Virus record (IMG/VR): IMGVR_UViG_3300001213_000227
Span: 1 to 25,401 of that record
From: a virus
Length of the DNA: 25,401 nt
Direction: 5' to 3' (one strand)
Each line of letters starts with the position of its first letter. Position 1 is the first letter of the stretch. The translations under genes were made by a program, and so were the position numbers. Positions 1 to 7,887 of this stretch are shown one piece after another. Below the pieces are notes generated by a model that had not been told where the DNA came from, did no database searches, and saw nothing but the letters and a program-made list of their open reading frames with translations.

Positions 1-1
1 G

Positions 2-1243
2 GGCAACATTCCTGAAATGATTGCCAGTCCACCGGTTGATAAGCTGAATGTTGAGCAGGTAGCCCAATTCGAGCGAAAGTTCAATGATATGTTGACCGGG
101 AACGATGCCGCACGCTCGAAATTGCGCTTTTTCCCCTGGCCTGCTAACACGCAAATCTTGAAGTCGTTCAACTACGACACCAAACTGGATTTGTGGATGT
201 TACAGATCACCTGCGCCGCTTATGCGGTGACCCCTTCAGAGATCGGGTTCACCGGCGACGTGAACCGGGCTACGGCTGACTCTCAAGAAAACATTACCTA
301 CCGCAAGGGTCTAAAGCCACTCGCTAAATGGCTTAAACAGCTCTTTGACCGGATCATTGCTATTGAGTTGGGATTTCCTGATCTTGAATGGGTCTGGAAA
401 TTTAATGAGGCGGAAGACAACCTGACCAAAGCGCAAGAACTGCAAATCTACATTCAGAACGGGGTGTTAACCCCTGGTGAAGTTCGGGCAATGCAATTCA
501 GTGGTGAGGTTGAGGGCGATGCACCAACAACACTACCTGCCAGTGGTGCGAGTGATACGGATAGCGCACCTCCTACAGACGACAGTAGCACTAGTGCTAC
601 TGATAGTAGTAACACAGACGATCAAACCAGCGTCGATGTAACTGATAGCACAGATCAATCAGCGATTGATACGGATTTGCCTAGTAATGTGACTGATTTA
701 AGCGGTGATGAAACTCAAAAGCTTATGACGACTATTTTTGAAAAAGCCCGAAAGAAAGGGCCGGGTTCACGGGGCGGTAAATTCTGGCTCGATAAAAATG
801 GCATTGCCCACTACGGAGCGCCGCCAAAAGGTACACGGGCGCACTCATCACAGGAACAGCTTAATCAGCATATCCGCAATCTGGCTAAACAGCAATTAAC
901 AGGGGTTAAAACTGTCGCTGATTTAAACAATTTGGATGGCTCATGGGAAGTAGGAGTTGATGGCCCGAATAGCAATGAAGAGGGCGGGTACAACCATTTT
1001 GGGTCTGGTAAGGACGGTCACGATGCTGCAATTGAAGCGGCAACTCAGGCAGCCAAAGAACACCCTGATATTACTTACGCAATTATCAAAGTTGACGGTA
1101 ACTATGTACTGGCTGGCAAATCCACCTCTGACCTTCAAAAAGATGCAGCTCAGGAAGATAACGAGCCAGCATCTCAGAGGGCAGCAAATACAGCAGCCCG
1201 GCGCAAGAAGGCACGTGGTGATAAGCCGGATAACGTGGTGTAA
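2..1243 (+). CDS. Phage portal protein, C-terminal part (cut by window edge)
   Basis: Reading is open to the left edge, so the gene starts outside the window; the first in-window ATG at 17 is internal to the frame. The first ~170 visible residues have the look of a siphovirus portal C-terminal half: a basic helix, a stretch with NITYRKGLKPLAKWLKQ, then an acidic helix typical of the clip/crown region. The portal forms the dodecameric ring at the capsid vertex through which DNA is packaged and ejected. After residue ~170 comes a Ser/Thr/Asp-rich low-complexity linker (to ~235) and then a separate C-terminal module beginning near GSRGGKFWLDKNGIAHYG, rich in Lys/Asp/Asn, which I do not recognise as part of the usual portal fold. 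The stop lies 2 bases before the next start, as in a compact late operon. Portal call is by sequence feel and by order (next genes are neck, protease and capsid); the tail module function is unknown. Confidence 0.75.
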   Translation, partial: GNIPEMIASPPVDKLNVEQVAQFERKFNDMLTGNDAARSKLRFFPWPANTQILKSFNYDTKLDLWMLQITCAAYAVTPSEIGFTGDVNRATADSQENITYRKGLKPLAKWLKQLFDRIIAIELGFPDLEWVWKFNEAEDNLTKAQELQIYIQNGVLTPGEVRAMQFSGEVEGDAPTTLPASGASDTDSAPPTDDSSTSATDSSNTDDQTSVDVTDSTDQSAIDTDLPSNVTDLSGDETQKLMTTIFEKARKKGPGSRGGKFWLDKNGIAHYGAPPKGTRAHSSQEQLNQHIRNLAKQQLTGVKTVADLNNLDGSWEVGVDGPNSNEEGGYNHFGSGKDGHDAAIEAATQAAKEHPDITYAIIKVDGNYVLAGKSTSDLQKDAAQEDNEPASQRAANTAARRKKARGDKPDNVV

Positions 1244-1245
1244 CT

Positions 1246-1680
1246 ATGGCCGAGGGGCTATCGCTAACAACTGAAGTAACAGGCTTAGTCGAGCTTTTGG
1301 ACGGACTAGGGAATTTACCCAATGACCTAGCGCAGGTCATTCAAGAAGCGACAGCTCAGGATTTACAGGAAGCCGCTTACCTGTTGGCAAATTACCCGCC
1401 AGCCCCGCCAGGTAGCCTCTATGCACGGACTGGGGATTTAGGACTTGGTTGGATTGGAGCAAAGCCACAAATTGACGGCACGGGGCTGGAATTTTCAGCA
1501 CAAATCAACAACCCAGTAGCCTACACCGGGTATGTACAAGGGGGTAGTGAGGCTAGTCCCCGGCAAGCTTGGATGCACGTCGGGCGCTGGCAAACTACCG
1601 ATCAGGTAATGGCACAGAGTGAAGAGAAGGCTAGTAGCCGTTTAGAGCAAGCTTTACAAGAGGTTTTGAGCAAACTATGA
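1246..1680 (+). CDS. HK97 gp10-like neck/head-tail protein
   Basis: 144 residues, ATG two bases after the portal stop. It has the pattern of the HK97 gp10 family: an N-terminal helix, the motif YARTGDLGLGW near residues 61-71, and an aromatic YTGYVQGG stretch near 92-100, followed by a C-terminal helix that runs to the end. Proteins of this family sit at the head-tail interface and are needed for joining tails to filled capsids. In most phages this gene lies after the connector genes; here it lies between portal and protease, so the family call rests on motifs more than on position. The end overlaps the next gene by ATGA, suggesting coupled translation. Confidence 0.6.
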   Translation: MAEGLSLTTEVTGLVELLDGLGNLPNDLAQVIQEATAQDLQEAAYLLANYPPAPPGSLYARTGDLGLGWIGAKPQIDGTGLEFSAQINNPVAYTGYVQGGSEASPRQAWMHVGRWQTTDQVMAQSEEKASSRLEQALQEVLSKL

Positions 1681-3341
1681 GTAAGTTATCAGCAGAGGAA
1701 CGACGAAAATTGCCTTTATCAGATTTTGCCGGGTCAGGTCGGACTTTCCCGATTGTAGATCAGTCGGATGTACACGATGTAGCTAGGCTAATCGGTCACG
1801 CCTCCAACCCCAATGCGGTCAAGGCTAAGATTATCAGGATTGCCCGGCGCAAGGGTTTTTCTTTACCTGCCGAATGGGAAGCTGAAAAGAAACCAGGCAT
1901 TAAAAAAGCAGCCCTGACCGGGGCAACTGACTTTACTCAGTTCGTGCAATTCGCCAAAGTCGGTAATGATGAAGAGCGGATTGTAGAGGGCTATATCTCT
2001 TCAGAACGGCTTGATGATCAAAATCAAGTGGTGACTTTCCAGGCCATTAGCAATGCAATGCCCGATTACCTCAAGTGGTCAAACATACGTGCAATGCACA
2101 AACCTATTGCCGCTGGCAGGGTGATTTCTGCCAGACCTTTGCCAGAAGTACACAAGTACTATGTGCAAGGGCATATCGTTGACGATGATAGCTGGAATAA
2201 GGTCAAAGCCGGGGTGTATAAAGGTTTTTCTATAGGCGGCTCTATCTTGCCCGGTGGCGCTGAAATGGCAAAGCTTGAAGATGGCACGCCTTACCAGCGG
2301 TTGAACAAAATCAAATTAGTAGAAATTTCTTTAGTTGACCGCCCGGCCAATCCCGACGCGGTTTTGACGCTATGGAAAGGGGCGAATTTAGTGGAAGAAC
2401 AAACAACTCAAGCCGCTACTGGCACGGGCGAGAATGTCGCCCCTACCCACGCGGATAATTTTGAGCCAATCATTATTCAAAAAGCGGCAACGCCTGACCC
2501 GTCCGCCGTATTGCAGCAATTACAGGCACTTCGCAATCAATACGAAACTGACCGCAACATGGACGCGGCTCAAATGATTACTGAAGCCATTTCGCTGATT
2601 TTAGAGGCTGACTCAGATGAGCAAACCGACGAGAATGGGGGCGATGGTGACGTGGATGATGCTGCCGTAGATGCCGCAACCGGCGCGGGAATAGATGCTA
2701 CAGATACCCCGGTTGCAATGGCTTCTAAGGTTTTAGACCTGGTTAAGGCAGGTAGGGTGATGAACAGTGAGCTTATGGGCCATGCTCAAACAGCACACGA
2801 CTCGCTTGAAAAGATGGCCCGTGCCGCTGGTCATAGCTTTTGCAAGGGCGACGGCTTTACCGCTGACGCTGATACTACCGACCAGGGAGCGACCAACCCA
2901 ACTGGCCCGGCGAACACTGTCACTACTAGTACCGGGTTGGTAGCACGGGATGATAACGCTAATAAGCACAAACTACCGGCTAAAAAGTTTTCAACCTCAA
3001 CCGGCGCAGATAGTTTTGAGAAAAGCTTTATGCCTAAGTTCGAGCAGTTTGCCAAGTCTTTAGGCGATAAGTTTGACGGCGTGCTTGCCCGGATTGAGCG
3101 GTTGGAAAGTCAGCCTCAAGGCGGAGGGCCGGTGTTGACCGGGGCAATTAACAAAAGCATAGGAGTAGGGGGCGGGCAGCCGACACAAAACCCGCTCGAC
3201 TTAGAAATTACCCAGACTATGACCGCGATTAGTGGCGCGCCTAATGACTCCGTGCGAAAGTCCCTGGAAAGTCACCTGACCACCTTACAAATCAGAAAAG
3301 CGCAATCCGTACCAATCAACCCCATCGATTTCTGGGGATAG
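1677..3341 (+). CDS. Capsid maturation protease fused to scaffold (S78-like)
   Basis: 554 residues, starting in the ATGA overlap with the preceding gene. Three parts are visible. Residues ~8-65 carry a short basic domain resembling DUF6582 (LPLSDFAGSGRTFPI, then IIRIARRKGFSLP), seen in other phage proteases. Residues ~85-235 look like a prohead protease of the HK97/XkdF type: RIVEGYISSE, MHKPIAAG with candidate catalytic His141, YKGFSIGG with candidate nucleophile Ser185, and the signature VEISLVDRPANPDA at 215-228. Residues ~260-554 are acidic, low-complexity and helical (KFEQFAKSLGDKFDGVLARI), as expected for an internal scaffold that is removed during maturation. The capsid gene follows. 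The protein also carries the 12-residue peptide ANTVTTSTGLVA (412-423) that recurs at the capsid N terminus. Confidence 0.8.
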   Translation: MSKLSAEERRKLPLSDFAGSGRTFPIVDQSDVHDVARLIGHASNPNAVKAKIIRIARRKGFSLPAEWEAEKKPGIKKAALTGATDFTQFVQFAKVGNDEERIVEGYISSERLDDQNQVVTFQAISNAMPDYLKWSNIRAMHKPIAAGRVISARPLPEVHKYYVQGHIVDDDSWNKVKAGVYKGFSIGGSILPGGAEMAKLEDGTPYQRLNKIKLVEISLVDRPANPDAVLTLWKGANLVEEQTTQAATGTGENVAPTHADNFEPIIIQKAATPDPSAVLQQLQALRNQYETDRNMDAAQMITEAISLILEADSDEQTDENGGDGDVDDAAVDAATGAGIDATDTPVAMASKVLDLVKAGRVMNSELMGHAQTAHDSLEKMARAAGHSFCKGDGFTADADTTDQGATNPTGPANTVTTSTGLVARDDNANKHKLPAKKFSTSTGADSFEKSFMPKFEQFAKSLGDKFDGVLARIERLESQPQGGGPVLTGAINKSIGVGGGQPTQNPLDLEITQTMTAISGAPNDSVRKSLESHLTTLQIRKAQSVPINPIDFWG

Positions 3342-3405
3342 TCTTTAAGTTTTAGATTTTATTATTTAGGCCTGGGACTATCACCGGGCAAAGGGAATTA
3401 TTGAA

Positions 3406-4902
3406 ATGCCTGATCTTACTCAAGAAACGTTGCGTTTAATCAAGAACGCCACTGATATTCGCAAGGCGAATACTGTAACTACCTCTACCGGGTTGGTCGC
3501 CTATGACCTGCAAGCGCCTGCAAAGAATTTGTACCCGGTCTATACGCCTATCCGAAACCGCGTACCCCGTGTTGGCGGCGGTAAGGGTACGGCAACCAAC
3601 TGGAAGCAGGTAAGCGCCATAGGCAACTCTGGCGGCTATGCGGCTAACCCGTTCGTGGCTGAAGGCCAGCGTGCCAATGCTATGAGCATCACCACTGCCA
3701 ATAAAGCCGCCACTTATCGCACTATCGGCCTTGAAGCGTCTGTGACCTGGGAAGCTGAAAGCGCCGCTAATGAATTTGAGGATGAACGAGCCGAAACCGG
3801 GCGGCGGCTTTTAGAGCAAACCATGCTTATGGAAGAAATAAGCTTGTTAGGGGGCAATACTTCTGTAGCCCTCGGTACTCCTACCGCTCCTACGCTTTCC
3901 GTTGCTGGTTCAACTGGTACTCTACCGGCTTTGACCTATTCAGTGATAGTAGTTGCTCTGACCCTGGAAGGCTGGATTAACGCCACTAATGGTACTGCTT
4001 TGACCTTGACCCAGACCAAAACCATAACTGGGCAGGACGGTCAAACCTATACCACTTACGGTGGATACTCAAATAAATCGAGCAACACTACCCAGGCCGT
4101 AACGCTCGGTCAAATCCTGAGTTGCACTGTACCAACTATTACGGGCGCAATCGGTTACGCCTGGTATGTGGGTGCAGCGGGTAGTGAAAAACTGGAACGT
4201 ATTACCACCCTTAACAGCACTACCTTTTCCGCCCCGTTACTAGGCACAGGCCAGCTTGCCAGTGCTTTGACCGCCGCTGACTATTCTAGTAACACTAATG
4301 CTTATGACGGTTTTTTGGCTACTGCATTCAACAATGTTGGTACTAGCTACACCAATATTTTCGCCACTGGTACACCGGGCACGGGCACAACTCTAACTGG
4401 GGATGGCGCGGGTAACATTGTTGAGCTTTTGGCAATGTTCAAGAGCATGTGGGACAAGTGGCAGGTGTCTCCGTCTGTGCTTTTTGTGAATAGTCAAGAG
4501 CTGACCAATATCATTGCTAAGACCTATTCCAAATCCACCCAACCGCTTTTGCAATACATTACCCCGGCAACACCGGGCAGCCCGGCAATGATTACGGGAG
4601 GCGCATCTGTCACTGGGTTGCTGAACCCCTACACGGCAGATCAATCCAAAAAAATCGTACCGCTTATGCTTCACCCGAATATGCCGCCCGGTACTATCGT
4701 TTCGTGGGCTGAGGAGTTACCGACTCAGTACAAGTCGCATAATACGCCGCGCCTCTGCGAAGTCCGAACCCGGCGCGACTATTACCAGATCGACTTCCCG
4801 ATGATCCGGCGTGCCTACGAAATCGGGGTTTATTCAGAACAGGTGTTTGTCCCCTACTTCCCGGCTGGAATTGGGGTTATCACCAATATTGCTAACGGTT
4901 AG
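3406..4902 (+). CDS. Major capsid protein, HK97 fold with inserted Ig-like domain
   Basis: 498 residues. A ribosome-binding stretch (aaaggga) precedes the ATG after a 64-base gap, longer than elsewhere in this operon. N-terminal residues 21-58 (shared peptide, then YDLQAPAKNLYPVYTPIRNR) and the C-terminal RRAYEIGVYSEQVFVPYF region are the pattern of HK97-fold coat proteins; several hundred copies build the icosahedral head. The N-terminal helix of ~20 residues is short for a cleaved delta domain, in line with the scaffold being fused to the protease. Residues ~158-282 are a Thr/Ser/Gly-rich beta segment (TPTAPTLSV through TFSAPLLG) that looks like an immunoglobulin-like domain inserted in the coat protein, a common surface decoration. 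Position directly after the protease and before connectors supports the call. Confidence 0.88.
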   Translation: MPDLTQETLRLIKNATDIRKANTVTTSTGLVAYDLQAPAKNLYPVYTPIRNRVPRVGGGKGTATNWKQVSAIGNSGGYAANPFVAEGQRANAMSITTANKAATYRTIGLEASVTWEAESAANEFEDERAETGRRLLEQTMLMEEISLLGGNTSVALGTPTAPTLSVAGSTGTLPALTYSVIVVALTLEGWINATNGTALTLTQTKTITGQDGQTYTTYGGYSNKSSNTTQAVTLGQILSCTVPTITGAIGYAWYVGAAGSEKLERITTLNSTTFSAPLLGTGQLASALTAADYSSNTNAYDGFLATAFNNVGTSYTNIFATGTPGTGTTLTGDGAGNIVELLAMFKSMWDKWQVSPSVLFVNSQELTNIIAKTYSKSTQPLLQYITPATPGSPAMITGGASVTGLLNPYTADQSKKIVPLMLHPNMPPGTIVSWAEELPTQYKSHNTPRLCEVRTRRDYYQIDFPMIRRAYEIGVYSEQVFVPYFPAGIGVITNIANG

Positions 4903-4916
4903 TTTAAGGGGCTGTA

Positions 4917-5525
4917 ATGGATTTTACGACACTGGCAAACGTGAAAACCTATGGGGATATTCAGAGTACCGGCAACGATACTCTGTTATCTTCGCTTATC
5001 ACTGGTTATTCGGCTCAAATTGAGAACGAAGTTAACCAGGACGTAAGTCAACAGGTATATACCAACAAGGCTCTACATGGCGTTATTGACCGTGATGGGG
5101 TGTTGGTAGTTTACCCACGCACGCCAGTTATCCAGTCCCTTACCGCCGCTTCCTACCGGATTGCCGGGGTTGCTGTACCAGCGGCCTTTACCAGCCTTGA
5201 CGTAACTAATGCTGAAATCGATTGCTATTCGCACGGTAGCGAAGTCCGTTTTATGGGAGTGAACCTAGCCCGTTATCGAGATATGCGGGTAAGGGTGCAA
5301 ATCTCTGGCACGGTTGGTTACTCAGGGGTGGCAACTGGTAGCTATCCAGTCCCTAATGATCTCGAAATGGTCTGTCGTCGTTTGGTTTGGTGGGGCTATA
5401 AGAAACGCGATGCGGCGGTTGAAAAAACCGCAATACCTGAAATGGGCGTGCTGATTATCCCTGGTAATTGGCCGGAGGATGTTAAGCGCGTTTTGGGAAA
5501 TTACAAAAGCGTGGTGGCTGGTTAG
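4917..5525 (+). CDS. Head-tail connector (gp6-like adaptor)
   Basis: 202 residues, preceded by a good ribosome-binding site (aagggg) 14 bases after the capsid gene. The N-terminal half is helical (LANVKTYGDIQSTGNDTLLSS, then an Ile/Glu helix) and a beta part follows with YPRTPVIQSLTAASY; the C-terminal helix carries VPNDLEMVCRRLVWWGYKKRD. This pattern of DNA-packaging/adaptor proteins (HK97 gp6, SPP1 gp15 type) forms the ring that attaches below the portal. The position right after the capsid gene is the usual one for this family. Confidence 0.7.
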   Translation: MDFTTLANVKTYGDIQSTGNDTLLSSLITGYSAQIENEVNQDVSQQVYTNKALHGVIDRDGVLVVYPRTPVIQSLTAASYRIAGVAVPAAFTSLDVTNAEIDCYSHGSEVRFMGVNLARYRDMRVRVQISGTVGYSGVATGSYPVPNDLEMVCRRLVWWGYKKRDAAVEKTAIPEMGVLIIPGNWPEDVKRVLGNYKSVVAG

Positions 5526-5534
5526 GAGGCAACT

Positions 5535-5771
5535 GTGAAGAAACCTATTGAGGGTAGCATAGTGCATTATGTGTTACCAGACGGGCGGCATAAAGGTGAG
5601 CATCGTGGGGCAATTGTTACTAAGGTTGGGGATCGAAGTTTAGTAAACCTGAGTGTGTTTGGGGATAGCTCCAATGATGGGCCACAGTACGCGATGGGGT
5701 CGGTTTGGCGCACTTCTGTGCAGTTTTCAGAGGGAAAAGAGCCGGGTACTTGGCACTGGATTGAGAAATGA
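5535..5771 (+). CDS. Small conserved phage protein of unknown role
   Basis: 78 residues with a GTG start; AGGAGG at 5524-5529 overlaps the upstream stop and decides this start. The protein opens with IVHYVLPDGRHKGEHRGAIV and ends in GTWHW. I know this layout (HYVLPDG ... GTWHWPE) as a frequent small protein in phages of Gram-positive bacteria, without an established function. It is Gly/Val/Ser rich and most likely a compact beta fold. It lies between two head-tail joining genes and overlaps the next start by ATGA, so a structural or assembly role is a reasonable guess only. Confidence 0.6.
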   Translation: MKKPIEGSIVHYVLPDGRHKGEHRGAIVTKVGDRSLVNLSVFGDSSNDGPQYAMGSVWRTSVQFSEGKEPGTWHWIEK

Positions 5772-6241
5772 GCATAGCCAATACACTAACAGCAATCGGG
5801 AATAAGCTACTACTTGCCACGCCACAAACTCAACCAAAACTGGTTAGGGTTTACTCAAATCCGGCTGAAGCGGTCAATATGGCTGATTTCCCGTGTGCAA
5901 TCTTAGCTCTCGCGCCGGGGCAACAAAACCAGTGGGCATTTGAAACCGCTGGGGGCTGGGGACGCAATGATTACACCGTTGCAATCTGGCTTTTAGTAGG
6001 AGCAAGGACTACCGGCATAAATGAGCTTTATGGGCGTATGGTGGACTGGCCTAAAGCGATTGCCGATGTACTGGCAGCGGATATTACTCTATCCGGGCAA
6101 GTGGCGTTTATTGGAGACGAACACAACTCTAACCAGTTATTCCAATGGTCGCCCAAACTCATCCCCTGGGCCGATGGTACTTATTTCGGGTTAGAGTTTT
6201 TGTTACCAGTGTGTGAGCGGTTTGTACAAACGATTGGGTAG
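5768..6241 (+). CDS. Probable tail terminator / tail completion protein
   Basis: 157 residues, ATGA overlap with the preceding gene. N-terminal helix (IANTLTAIGNKLLLA), then alternating strands with PCAILALAPGQ and YTVAIWLLVGARTTG, a second helix (LYGRMVDWPKAIADVLAA) and final strands (YFGLEFLLPVCERF). This alpha/beta layout and size fit the tail terminator family (lambda gpU / SPP1 gp17-like) that caps the tail tube and joins it to the head. The position between connectors and the tail tube gene supports it; no single diagnostic motif is seen. Confidence 0.5.
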   Translation: MSIANTLTAIGNKLLLATPQTQPKLVRVYSNPAEAVNMADFPCAILALAPGQQNQWAFETAGGWGRNDYTVAIWLLVGARTTGINELYGRMVDWPKAIADVLAADITLSGQVAFIGDEHNSNQLFQWSPKLIPWADGTYFGLEFLLPVCERFVQTIG

Positions 6242-6247
6242 GTAATT

Positions 6248-6400
6248 ATGGAAATCGTTTTGAAATATGTAGGAAATGGCTACTGGATACCCGGTGTACC
6301 GGCGCGTGATTTAACGCAAACCGATATTGATGCAACGGGCTATTCAATAGCGCAGTTAAAGGGCACTGGCTTATACCAGCCCGTAACACAAAAGGTGTAA
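6248..6400 (+). CDS. Short phage protein before tail tube gene
   Basis: A 50-residue frame from ATG 6248 to TAA 6398-6400, filling the only gap between the terminator and tail tube genes, with 6 bases before and 4 after. The product starts MEIVLKYVGNGYWIPGVPAR followed by DLTQTDID. The GYWIPGVPARDLT stretch matches a type of tiny protein I know from many siphoviruses in exactly this place, next to tail tube or completion genes. No function is established. Its snug packing and family-like motif argue that it is real despite its size. Confidence 0.65.
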   Translation: MEIVLKYVGNGYWIPGVPARDLTQTDIDATGYSIAQLKGTGLYQPVTQKV

Positions 6401-6404
6401 GTAA

Positions 6405-7424
6405 ATGGCAACTGGTATAAAACGGCTTCAGAAAATCCAGTGGGGGAAAGAAACTACGGCGGGCACAGCAGTTCCCGCTACTGCCCTCTGGCGCGGCTCT
6501 GGGAACATGCCCGAAGACCAGCGAAAGATTAACCAGGTAGAAGAGAATGTTGGCATCCTGACCGACACCACTCGGACTAATATTAGTTCCCTGCAAGGTA
6601 AAATTTCGCTTAACTCGATCACCGCTACTTTTGAGCAACTCCAGTACCTTTTTGTTATGGCCTTTGGCGGCCCTACAACGGGCGCGGCGGACGGCTCTGG
6701 TTCGGATAAAATCTATACAACCAACTTCCCTACTACCACGCTCCCAACTGCAACCCCTTACACCATTGAGGCGGGTGACAACTTTGAAGTAGAGCGTATG
6801 GAGTATGCGCTTTGCACCAAGCTAGAACTATCCGGCGACTCAGGCGGTGAGGTGAAAGTAAATGCGGAACTTCAAGGCCGTCAAGTCCAGCAATACGACA
6901 CTGGTTTCGCCCTAGTTTCTGTGCCAACTGTCGAAGATATTTTGTTTCAAAAGGGCAAAGTTTACCTTGATGCTATTGGCGGTGCTTATGGTACTACTCA
7001 AGTAGCCAATGCTATTGAAGGCTTCAAGATTTCGATGGACGTTAAGTGGAAATTTGAGTTTACCGCTGATGGCAATCTTTACTTTACTACTGCCAACTTT
7101 ACCGGCTATGACATTTCGGGTGAACTGCTCTACCTTCACGATAGCGGTGTAAGCGGTACAAGCGGCGCTAAATCTTTCTTCCGTAACCAGGCCAAAAAGC
7201 TGTTACGTCTGGACTTCTCTGGCAACAGCGTAACAACGGGCGGTACTACTTACCAGACCAAACATCTGATCTTAGATTTGCCTATCTTCTTTCAAAAGGT
7301 CGGTGTTTTGGGTGATAAGGACGGTACAAGCACAGTTTCAATGGGGTTCAACGCTGCTTATGACCCCACTGCCGGGAACGCTGGTAAGTCTATTATCGTC
7401 AACGAAGTGGCAACACTCGCTTAG
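6405..7424 (+). CDS. Major tail protein (tail tube)
   Basis: 339 residues. Opens with GIKRLQKIQWGKETTAGTAV, a common start of tail tube proteins in which a short helix precedes the tube strands; SSLQGKISLNS, a Gly/Thr-rich loop region and long beta segments follow. Copies stack as hexameric rings around the tape measure to make the siphovirus tail. Its place immediately before the chaperone pair and tape measure gene is canonical. The C-terminal third (GVSGTSGAKSFFRNQ onward) remains beta-rich; I see no clear added Ig-like domain. Confidence 0.82.
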   Translation: MATGIKRLQKIQWGKETTAGTAVPATALWRGSGNMPEDQRKINQVEENVGILTDTTRTNISSLQGKISLNSITATFEQLQYLFVMAFGGPTTGAADGSGSDKIYTTNFPTTTLPTATPYTIEAGDNFEVERMEYALCTKLELSGDSGGEVKVNAELQGRQVQQYDTGFALVSVPTVEDILFQKGKVYLDAIGGAYGTTQVANAIEGFKISMDVKWKFEFTADGNLYFTTANFTGYDISGELLYLHDSGVSGTSGAKSFFRNQAKKLLRLDFSGNSVTTGGTTYQTKHLILDLPIFFQKVGVLGDKDGTSTVSMGFNAAYDPTAGNAGKSIIVNEVATLA

Positions 7425-7435
7425 GAGTATTTAAC

Positions 7436-7696
7436 TTGAAAGAAATCGTAATCGATCCGAATAAGATCACACTCCGTGTTTTGGGTAAATTCCGCAAGGC
7501 AATGCAAACTACTACTGAAGTCACAGACCCGGAAGAACAACTTGAAAAACAAGCTAAACTTTTAGCTGAACTTACGGACAATTGGACTGTTGATGATGTG
7601 CTTGACCTGCCCTTAAAAGATTTCATTGGGTTTAAGGATGCGATAGATCAAGCTCTCAATGGTATAGTCCCAAACGGGAGCGCAACCAACTCCTAG
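7436..7696 (+). CDS. Tail assembly chaperone, short form (gpG-like)
   Basis: 86 residues from a TTG start with the SD sequence taggagt just upstream. The protein is small, acidic and helical (DPEEQLEKQAKLLAELTD; WTVDDVLDLPLKDFIGF), as is usual for the N-terminal tail assembly chaperone that coats the tape measure protein during tail building. The slippery heptamer CCCAAAC at 7669-7675 lies six codons before the stop in the correct phase (gtC CCA AAC), so a fraction of ribosomes should shift -1 into the overlapping frame and make a 150-residue fusion. Confidence 0.75.
   Translation: MKEIVIDPNKITLRVLGKFRKAMQTTTEVTDPEEQLEKQAKLLAELTDNWTVDDVLDLPLKDFIGFKDAIDQALNGIVPNGSATNS
7669..7675 (+). promoter_or_regulatory. 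Programmed -1 frameshift site CCCAAAC
   Basis: The heptamer fits X XXY YYZ exactly in the zero frame (gtC CCA AAC). Pro and Asn tRNAs can re-pair on CCC and AAA after slipping one base back. A short possible stem (GGGAG 7676-7680 with CTCCT 7690-7694, one G-T pair) follows directly and a second (CGCC 7724-7727 with GGCG 7734-7737) lies farther away; neither has the ideal spacing, so a stimulatory structure is uncertain. Confidence 0.75.
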
Positions 7697-7887
7697 CGGC
7701 TTTGAAGTTTGGTAGCAAGCAAGCGCCTGAATGGGCGTATTTATTAGAAGCCGCGAAAGATTGGGGTATGCCTCCCTGGGAAATCGAGGGAAAAGCACCA
7801 ACATACTGGTTACAGCGCTGGCAAACGTATCGGCAAGCTCGTTATTTTGCCGAACACCCTGAAAAGATGAACGATTTTGAGGATTAA
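7675..7887 (+). CDS. Tail assembly chaperone, -1 frameshift extension (gpT-like)
   Basis: This frame is open from 7636 and has no good start codon or ribosome-binding site of its own (a TTG at 7702 is unlikely). Joined at the slippery site, it reads RERNQLLAALKFGSKQAPEW and continues through LLEAAKDWGMPPWEI, a pattern typical of the second tail chaperone in siphoviruses, including the RE-R-N-LL start of the T domain that would be lost with a start at 7702. The fused product would be 80 + 70 = 150 residues. Its stop touches the tape measure ATG. The joint product is thought to recruit the tube protein to the tape measure complex. Confidence 0.72.
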   Translation, partial: RERNQLLAALKFGSKQAPEWAYLLEAAKDWGMPPWEIEGKAPTYWLQRWQTYRQARYFAEHPEKMNDFED

